From assembly GCA_013290085.1 (NCBI GenBank), contig JABCYS010000026.1, positions 1-10,378 on the forward strand: 10,378 bases of DNA, read 5' to 3'. This stretch comes from Candidatus Babelota bacterium (GTDB taxonomy: Bacteria; Dependentiae; Babeliae; Babeliales; JABCYS01). The notes below the pieces were generated by a model that was not told where the DNA came from, made no database searches, and saw only the letters and a program-made list of their open reading frames with translations. A program made the position numbers and the translations under genes. The stretch's first letter is position 1; each line of letters starts with the position of its first letter. Below, piece by piece: positions 5,861-10,378 of this stretch.

Positions 5861-6829
5861 ATGAGCAACAATTTTAAATTTACCAAACAAATATTGATCA
5901 CTCTGCTTATTTCTATTTCTTGTTCTAGCTTAGGCATGAGACAGCAGAGCCCTCTTTCGGAAGTTCTTTCGGACCTTCTTTCAGGATCTACTTTTGGGGA
6001 GAAAAGGTTTAATGAAATCAACGGATTACTCGATGCAGGGGCAAATGTTAATGCCCCTCTTTCAGGAGGGTTGCCTCCTTTAAGTGCGCTTATTGACCTT
6101 GCCTACCAAAATATGAGCCTAAATCCCGCATATGATCAAAGAATAAATCAATTAATTAATCGATTTATTGCCGCTGGAGCAGACGTTAACGCCACTAATG
6201 TGTCTGGAATGACCGCTTTACATGCGGCTGTTTCTCTTCCAGGATTCACGACCGGCGGCATGCTGACGACCCTGGAAAAAATTATAGAATTATCAAATCA
6301 TAATAAATTAATCGCTGCTCAAATAGTTGATCTATTAATTGCTGCGGGAGCCAATGTTCAAATTAGAGACAAGGGGGGTAGAACCGCCTTAGATATTGCT
6401 AATAGGCAGGGATATACAACCCTCGTTGAGCGATTACAAAAAGCACCAGATATAAGACAGAATCCCGAGTTCATTGGCCCATCAATGTCCTCCGCCGGTC
6501 CAGCAATGCCTCAACCAACTACGCCGAATTTTCTTGATATAAATACCCTAGATGATTTCCTTCAATCTATAAGGACAGGAAAGGCGCCACAAAGCACTGC
6601 TGCCATTAATAAATTTAAAACATTTTTGAGAGACATAGCGGAATATAAGCTTTTAAGGTCCTTTAATGAGGATGACTCATTAGGAAGAAATTATAGAAGA
6701 CTAACACTGCTTTGGCACCCAGACAAACAGGAGAATAAAGAATTGGCAGACTTAGTTTCAACCAAGCTAAATGCCGCCAAAGAGAAATTTGAAAATGATG
6801 ATGCATGGCGCACAATGCCAAAAAAATAA
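5861..6829 (+). CDS. Exported ankyrin-repeat protein with C-terminal J-domain-like segment
   Basis: This is a 322-residue protein. The hydrophobic leader (residues 8-25) has Cys at 21 and Gly-Met at 25-26, matching the leader of the ankyrin gene at 9000. Three ankyrin units are visible: around residues 50-80 (INGLLDAGANVNAP), 95-126 (FIAAGADVNATNVSGMTALHAA), and 152-192 (LLIAAGANVQIRDKGGRTALDIA). A Pro/Ser linker (200-225) leads to a helical C-terminus. There NYRRLTLLWHPDKQ (HPD at 286-288) and ADLVSTKLNAAKEKFEND reproduce helix II, the HPD loop and helix III of a J domain. J domains stimulate Hsp70 ATPase through HPD. With a long preceding helix and a position at the extreme C-terminus, the layout is closer to auxilin-like J domains than to DnaJ. 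It has no Gly/Phe or zinc-finger region. Because it is exported, its Hsp70 partner could be a host protein; that is inference. AAGGAAATAAA precedes the ATG. Confidence 0.82.
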   Translation: MSNNFKFTKQILITLLISISCSSLGMRQQSPLSEVLSDLLSGSTFGEKRFNEINGLLDAGANVNAPLSGGLPPLSALIDLAYQNMSLNPAYDQRINQLINRFIAAGADVNATNVSGMTALHAAVSLPGFTTGGMLTTLEKIIELSNHNKLIAAQIVDLLIAAGANVQIRDKGGRTALDIANRQGYTTLVERLQKAPDIRQNPEFIGPSMSSAGPAMPQPTTPNFLDINTLDDFLQSIRTGKAPQSTAAINKFKTFLRDIAEYKLLRSFNEDDSLGRNYRRLTLLWHPDKQENKELADLVSTKLNAAKEKFENDDAWRTMPKK

Positions 6830-6849
6830 GTTTCTTATAAGGGAATAAA

Positions 6850-7563
6850 ATGAAGAAGATTTTTATAAGCGGATTGCTCATTTTCCCCTGCGGGTTAGTT
6901 GTAGCACAAATTGCAGCACCAACCGATCAGGCAACTGCACCTGCAACACCTGTTGCTGCGCCCACTCCTGCAAAACCTATACCTACTTTTGCCGCAATTC
7001 CTACCACAGGTGCTCCGGAAGCTCCTGCCGCCGTAGAGACACCGGCACCAGCCGCCATTCCAGTACCAACTGAAACTGGCGCTCTTGAACCTGCTGTTCT
7101 TCCTGATGCAGCTGCACCCGCCGCGACGCCAACCGAAGCAGCACCAGTCGTTACCCCAGCAGCAGCGCCTGCAGCACCAGCAGCACCTACACCAACGCCC
7201 ACTGAACCTGTTACGGCAACCCCCGCAGAAATAGCACCTGCCGTTACCCCAGCAGCACTACCTGCTCAACCAACGCCAGCACCTACGCTGACGGCTGCTC
7301 AACCTGTTACTACGCCCTCTGCCGTAGCAACCCCTCCTGTTCCCCCAGCAGCAGCGCCTGCTCAGCCTGAAGCAGAAAAAATTATCCCAGAACAAGCAGC
7401 TCCTCCTATGACTATGGCGGACAAGGAAGCGATGATGCACAAGTTTGATGAAATTATTAATCGTCTTATGGCCTTAGAAAATCTTGTCATTCAACAAAAA
7501 GCTGAAGAAGTTCAAGCTGAGGCTGAGATGGGCATGGAAGAAGGAGATCAAGACACGCTCTAG
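6850..7563 (+). CDS. Exported Pro/Ala-rich protein with conserved C-terminal helix (copy 1)
   Basis: This 237-residue protein has a signal peptide ending VVAQ near residue 20. Residues 21-185 are low-complexity Pro, Ala, Thr and Val with no Cys, likely an extended stalk or linker. From residue 189 to the end a distinct segment appears: DKEAMMHKFDEIINRL, then LENLVIQQKAEE, then an acidic tail with EMGMEEGD. The heptad-like spacing of Met, Phe, Ile and Leu suggests a short coiled coil. The same signal peptide, parts of the linker and the C-terminal segment recur in the next gene, so the two are paralogues. AAGGGAATAAA precedes the ATG, and the gap to the ankyrin/J gene is 20 bases. It could be a surface stalk, an envelope spacer or an adhesin-like anchor; no known family is recognised. 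Confidence 0.75.
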   Translation: MKKIFISGLLIFPCGLVVAQIAAPTDQATAPATPVAAPTPAKPIPTFAAIPTTGAPEAPAAVETPAPAAIPVPTETGALEPAVLPDAAAPAATPTEAAPVVTPAAAPAAPAAPTPTPTEPVTATPAEIAPAVTPAALPAQPTPAPTLTAAQPVTTPSAVATPPVPPAAAPAQPEAEKIIPEQAAPPMTMADKEAMMHKFDEIINRLMALENLVIQQKAEEVQAEAEMGMEEGDQDTL

Positions 7564-8623
7564 CGTAAGCCAACTAGTTTTAAGGCATCGTGTTGAGTGT
7601 TCTTCCAAAAGAAATAAGGAGATCGTGTGAAGAGGGTATTTGTAAGCGGATTAATTTTTTTCTCATTTGAATTAGCTGTGGCACAAACAAAAGTTCCGAC
7701 AGCTTCCGCTCCCTCTATAAAAACATCGGTACCCGCTGTTACATCAGCTTCGACAGCAGCCTCTGTTATGTCGGCATCGGTGCAATTAACGTCAAAGCCC
7801 ATTATTCAAATAACTCCCGTCCCGACTCCTACAAAAATTTCTCCTGCACCCCTGGCAACAATTTCAACTCCAACTCGGGTTCCGGCTCTTGAGACACCAA
7901 TCATTGCTCCAGTTCTTGCAACAATTCCCCCTAAGACTACGGCTACAATTCCCGTCGCAACCTCGACCATTGTTCCAACAATTCTCCCTAAGTCTACCGT
8001 AACAACTCCCGCCGCTCCTGTAACAAGTCCTGTGACGCCAACAACCATTGCCCCGGTTCCGGTAACAACTCCCATTCCGACTACAGTAACTGCCCCTATC
8101 CCGACCCCGGCAGCAACTTCTACCCCAACTATGGCAACAGCTCTCACCCCGACCCTGACAACAGTTCCCCTATCAGTGTTAGGGGCAGGTCCTGTGACAC
8201 AACCAATCATTATCAATGCGCCTGCAACAATAGCACCAACCCCTTTGGCAACCGATCTTACTACAACAGCAACACCGGTAATGGCACTCGGAACTACACC
8301 TGCCACACCAGCAGAAGCCCTAGTAACTTCGCCTGCGACTCCTATTGCTACGACCTTACCTATAGGCATAACACCTGATTTATCTGCTGCGCAACCTTCA
8401 GGGATAACTGCATCGACAGCGCCATTTTCAGCGACGGGGCCAACTTCAACAACCCCGCCAACTGCTCCTACACCCCCACCCTCAGCACCTGAGGCAGCTC
8501 CCGGGGCTCCGCCTACATCCGCTGGCCAAGCAGCTGCGCCTGCAACACCTGCTGCTGCGCCCGCTCCTGTAAAGCCTATACCTACTTTTGCCGCAATTCC
8601 TACCGTAGGTGCTCCAGAAGCTC
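6937..8623 (+). repeat. 88-bp near-identical repeat shared by the two Pro-rich genes
   Basis: Bases 6937-7024 and 8536-8623 are 88 bases each and align without gaps, with only scattered differences. Both encode PATP, a short Ala/Pro stretch, and KPIPTFAAIPT, followed by GAPEA. The repeat lies early in copy 1 but late in copy 2, so the extra sequence of copy 2 sits upstream of it. Confidence 0.8.
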
Positions 8624-8952
8624 AGCCTAGCGCAGCGCCAGCAACGCCAGAAGCTCCTGCTCAACCAACACCAGAAACACCGGCTCAACCATCTGCTGCA
8701 ACCCCTGAAGCAGCGCCAGTCGTTACCCCAGTAGCAGCGCCTGCTCAGCCTGAAGCAGAAAATATTACCCCAGAACAAAAAGCTTCTCCTCTGACCATTA
8801 AGGACAAGCAGGCTATGATGCACAAGTTTGATGAAATTACTAATCGTCTTAATACGCTAGAAAATCTTTTCATCCAACAAAAAGCTGATGAGGATCAAGC
8901 CGCTCCTGAGATGGGCATGGAAGAAGATGAAGAAAGTAAACTAGTTCTTTGA
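7345..8952 (+). repeat. Shared C-terminal coding block of the two Pro-rich genes
   Basis: About 220 bases at the end of copy 1 (near 7345-7563) align with the end of copy 2 (near 8727-8952). They begin with CAGCGCCTGCTCAGCCTGA and continue through ATGATGCACAAGTTTGATGA. Similarity is strong at DNA and protein level, indicating fairly recent duplication or ongoing gene conversion. Confidence 0.75.
7627..8952 (+). CDS. Exported Pro/Thr/Ala-rich protein with conserved C-terminal helix (copy 2)
   Basis: This 441-residue paralogue of the preceding gene starts at GTG 7627, five bases after a perfect AAGGAG. The start is confirmed because the leader (KRVFVSGLIFF, ending AVAQ) aligns with the start of copy 1. 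Residues 21 to about 290 are Thr, Pro, Val, Ile and Ala-rich, with short recurring units such as TIPVATSTIVPTILPKSTVT. This stretch is absent from copy 1. Residues from about 290 to 385 are Pro/Ala/Gln-rich and resemble the copy 1 linker. Residues 391-441 carry the shared segment (DKQAMMHKFDEITNRL, LENLFIQQKADE, EMGMEEDEE). The extra 200 residues look like repeat expansion. It is probably a long extended surface or periplasm-spanning protein. The Thr density would suit O-glycosylation, but nothing in the window shows this. Confidence 0.75.
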   Translation: MKRVFVSGLIFFSFELAVAQTKVPTASAPSIKTSVPAVTSASTAASVMSASVQLTSKPIIQITPVPTPTKISPAPLATISTPTRVPALETPIIAPVLATIPPKTTATIPVATSTIVPTILPKSTVTTPAAPVTSPVTPTTIAPVPVTTPIPTTVTAPIPTPAATSTPTMATALTPTLTTVPLSVLGAGPVTQPIIINAPATIAPTPLATDLTTTATPVMALGTTPATPAEALVTSPATPIATTLPIGITPDLSAAQPSGITASTAPFSATGPTSTTPPTAPTPPPSAPEAAPGAPPTSAGQAAAPATPAAAPAPVKPIPTFAAIPTVGAPEAQPSAAPATPEAPAQPTPETPAQPSAATPEAAPVVTPVAAPAQPEAENITPEQKASPLTIKDKQAMMHKFDEITNRLNTLENLFIQQKADEDQAAPEMGMEEDEESKLVL

Positions 8953-8999
8953 AACAAATGAAAATAACTGGAATTTTTTAATTTTAAAAAAGGAAATCC

Positions 9000-9506
9000 A
9001 TGCAGCATCATTTAAAATTTGCCAACCGAGCTGTGCTTACGATACTCATTTCTCTTTCGTGTACAAACTTTGGCATGCAAAATGAAGAGCAACTGCGTGA
9101 AGAACAATTGCGCAGTGCTGCTATCCATGGAGATATGCACACAGTTAATCGACTGCTTGTCGCAGAAACAAATGTTAATGTTGATGCCTCAGATGGTAAC
9201 GGTTTTACTGCCTTAATGTGGGCTACTATGTTTGGACATTCAGATGTTGTTACTCGCTTGCTTCAAGCAGGAGCCAATATTAATGCTACCAACGAAGCCG
9301 GCCAAACGGCCTTAATGCGTGCCATCATATCTCAAGATACTGACCTTATTAGCCTATTACTTGAGGCAGGAGCAAACCCTCACGTAATAGATCATGAAGG
9401 CAACACAGCTTTACATTGGGCTATTAGTTTTGGCAATGATGACATCATTGAACAATTAACGAAGGCAATGAAAAGACAATCATCCGCTTCATTGCCAAAA
9501 AAATAA
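9000..9506 (+). CDS. Exported ankyrin-repeat protein (168 aa)
   Basis: The leader (AVLTILISLSCTNFGM, residues 11-26) has Cys at 21 and Gly-Met at 25-26, the same positions as in the ankyrin/J protein at 5861. Residues 32-65 form a first, divergent ankyrin unit (LRSAAIHGDMHTVNRLLVA). Canonical units follow at about 68-99 (GFTALMWATMFGHSDVVTRL, then AGANINATN), 101-132 (GQTALMRAI, then LLLEAGANPHV) and 134-157 (GNTALHWAISFGNDD). The tail SSASLPKK ends in Pro-Lys-Lys, as does the other ankyrin protein. Such repeats bind proteins; exported ankyrin proteins are common candidate effectors in intracellular bacteria. AAAAAAGGAAATCC precedes the ATG, 47 bases after the second Pro-rich gene, so it is probably the last gene of the cluster. 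No J-like segment is present. Confidence 0.85.
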   Translation: MQHHLKFANRAVLTILISLSCTNFGMQNEEQLREEQLRSAAIHGDMHTVNRLLVAETNVNVDASDGNGFTALMWATMFGHSDVVTRLLQAGANINATNEAGQTALMRAIISQDTDLISLLLEAGANPHVIDHEGNTALHWAISFGNDDIIEQLTKAMKRQSSASLPKK

Positions 9507-9551
9507 TGCAGACGGTCTCATCATTCATCCACTTTATCAACCCAGGAAAAA

Positions 9552-10378
9552 TCAACCCGCCGCCACAACCTCCACCGAGATCGTATCAGAAGAGACTGAA
9601 TTCATTTTCTCTCCCAATCCAACCGACCGTAAAAAGGCATCTTGATTCGGCGGCCTACCCAAGAAGGTATGCAACAGATCATTTGGATCTTGACTACCGC
9701 CTTGCGCAAGAATTTCATTCACATACCGCTGACCAATGCTGGGGTTAAGAAGCCCCTGCTCTTTAATCTTATCAAACAGATCAAGCGCAAAAACTTTTGA
9801 CCACATATAGCCGTAATATTTTGCGCCATATTCATCTAAGTGACCGAACGATGCTTGAATATAAGTTTCTGGTTCATACGCAATGTGAGAACGTAACTGT
9901 TCATGTAATTGTTGTTCAATAGCTTGCGTATTTTTTTTCGTGCCGGGCTTAAAATAATCAAGTGAGAGTTGCGCAAAAAACATTTGTCGCAAAATAAAGT
10001 TTCCGCTCGTTAAGTTTTTTAATTCAATTTTCTTTTCGATCAAGGCATCGGGTAGGGAAGCCTTGGTTATATAGTGTCCACTTACTTGTTTGAGCATTTG
10101 CGGGTCCCACATCCACTCTTCAAGCATTTGGGAAGGCATTTCAACAAAATCTGTTTTTACGTGCGTACCGGAAAAGGATGCTAATTCGGTTCCGCCTAAA
10201 ATGGTATGAATGGCATGACCAAACTCATGGAAAAAAGTTTCTACATCTTGATGCTTGAGCAGTGAAGGTTTGGTTGGTGTTGATTTTGGGAAGTTGGTTA
10301 CCACCACATCAACCGCTGGTTGCGGGACTCCTTGAGCATCTTTGACGGAGCTTAGAATGGTAAATGATGCCGCATGGT
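9552..10378 (-). CDS. M3-family zinc oligopeptidase, C-terminal part (5' end outside window)
   Basis: The frame is open to the right edge, so the gene is partial at its start. The visible 275 residues hold the catalytic half of an M3 (thimet oligopeptidase/Dcp type) metallopeptidase: HAASFTI, then VVTNFPKS, then PSLLKHQDVETFFHEFGHAI. HEFGH (10215-10229) supplies two zinc histidines and the catalytic Glu. The third ligand is the Glu of TDFVEMPSQMLEEW, and the downstream HLDEYGAKYYGYMWSKVFALDLF segment carries the conserved substrate-binding His and Tyr residues. The enzyme cleaves short peptides. Whether it is cytoplasmic or exported cannot be judged without the N-terminus. The GTG at 10307 is internal, not a start, since family-typical sequence continues upstream of it. 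It is convergent with the ankyrin gene, with 45 bases between them and no clear terminator. Confidence 0.92.
   Translation of the reverse strand, partial: HAASFTILSSVKDAQGVPQPAVDVVVTNFPKSTPTKPSLLKHQDVETFFHEFGHAIHTILGGTELASFSGTHVKTDFVEMPSQMLEEWMWDPQMLKQVSGHYITKASLPDALIEKKIELKNLTSGNFILRQMFFAQLSLDYFKPGTKKNTQAIEQQLHEQLRSHIAYEPETYIQASFGHLDEYGAKYYGYMWSKVFALDLFDKIKEQGLLNPSIGQRYVNEILAQGGSQDPNDLLHTFLGRPPNQDAFLRSVGLGEKMNSVSSDTISVEVVAAG

Noticed and set aside
6927..7202. Minus-strand Gly/Ala/Val open frame opposite the first Pro-rich gene
   Set aside because: Same low-complexity antisense effect; no start context and no recognisable protein character.
7806..8369. Long minus-strand open frame (187 codons, Gly/Val/Ala-rich) opposite the second Pro-rich gene
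   Set aside because: It is the antisense image of Pro/Thr/Ala codons, which seldom give stops on the other strand. It has no ribosome site, signal or domain, while the plus-strand frame has a paralogue and a signal peptide.
9506..9748. Plus-strand open frame overlapping the last base of the ankyrin gene
   Set aside because: Most of it is antisense to the M3 peptidase, whose motifs are unmistakable. It has no separate Shine-Dalgarno.
1..10378. CRISPR arrays, tRNA or rRNA genes, insertion-sequence ends
   Set aside because: No regularly spaced short repeats, cloverleaf-like segments, transposase motifs or paired terminal repeats were found. The repeats present are all within coding sequence or single dyads.

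Overview
This window looks like chromosomal DNA from a host-associated bacterium. Most of the complete genes begin with a Sec-type signal peptide. Two carry ankyrin repeats, one of these ends in a J-domain-like segment with an HPD tripeptide, and several others are secreted low-complexity or coiled-coil proteins of unknown function. This mix fits protist-associated lineages such as Dependentiae (TM6/Babela-like) or Chlamydia-like bacteria. The assignment is an inference from gene content; there is no rRNA or other phylogenetic marker here. I saw no tRNA, rRNA, CRISPR array or insertion sequence.

Left part, minus strand (1-2065): a RecO-like protein (1463-2065) overlaps by 14 bases the start of a long exported coiled-coil protein (622-1476). 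The coiled-coil frame stops at 622, but an open frame of the same character continues from about 655 to the left edge in the -1 frame. The gene is therefore frameshifted, recoded, or affected by a one-base sequence error. A 16-codon leader-like ORF precedes the RecO-like gene.

Middle part (2066-5144): a divergent 52-residue single-helix membrane protein (2177-2335) and a weak terminator are followed by a PafA-like exported alkaline phosphatase (2458-4137). The phosphatase Shine-Dalgarno lies inside a 14-bp imperfect inverted repeat directly before the ATG. A convergent, exported protein of unknown family follows on the minus strand (4173-5144).

Right part, plus strand (5327-9506): a good sigma70-type promoter at 5259-5288 leads into a five-gene, same-strand cluster with gaps of 9 to 63 bases. 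Its order is a Glu/Lys-rich exported protein with an internal duplication, an ankyrin plus J-like protein, two paralogous Pro/Ala/Thr-rich exported proteins that share a roughly 50-residue C-terminal domain, and a second ankyrin protein. The two ankyrin proteins share a matching leader (Cys at residue 21, Gly-Met at 25-26) and both end in Pro-Lys-Lys. This cluster is the most interesting part of the window and looks like a set of exported surface or effector proteins expressed together. The window closes with the 3' part of a convergent M3-family zinc oligopeptidase (9552 to the right edge, minus strand).
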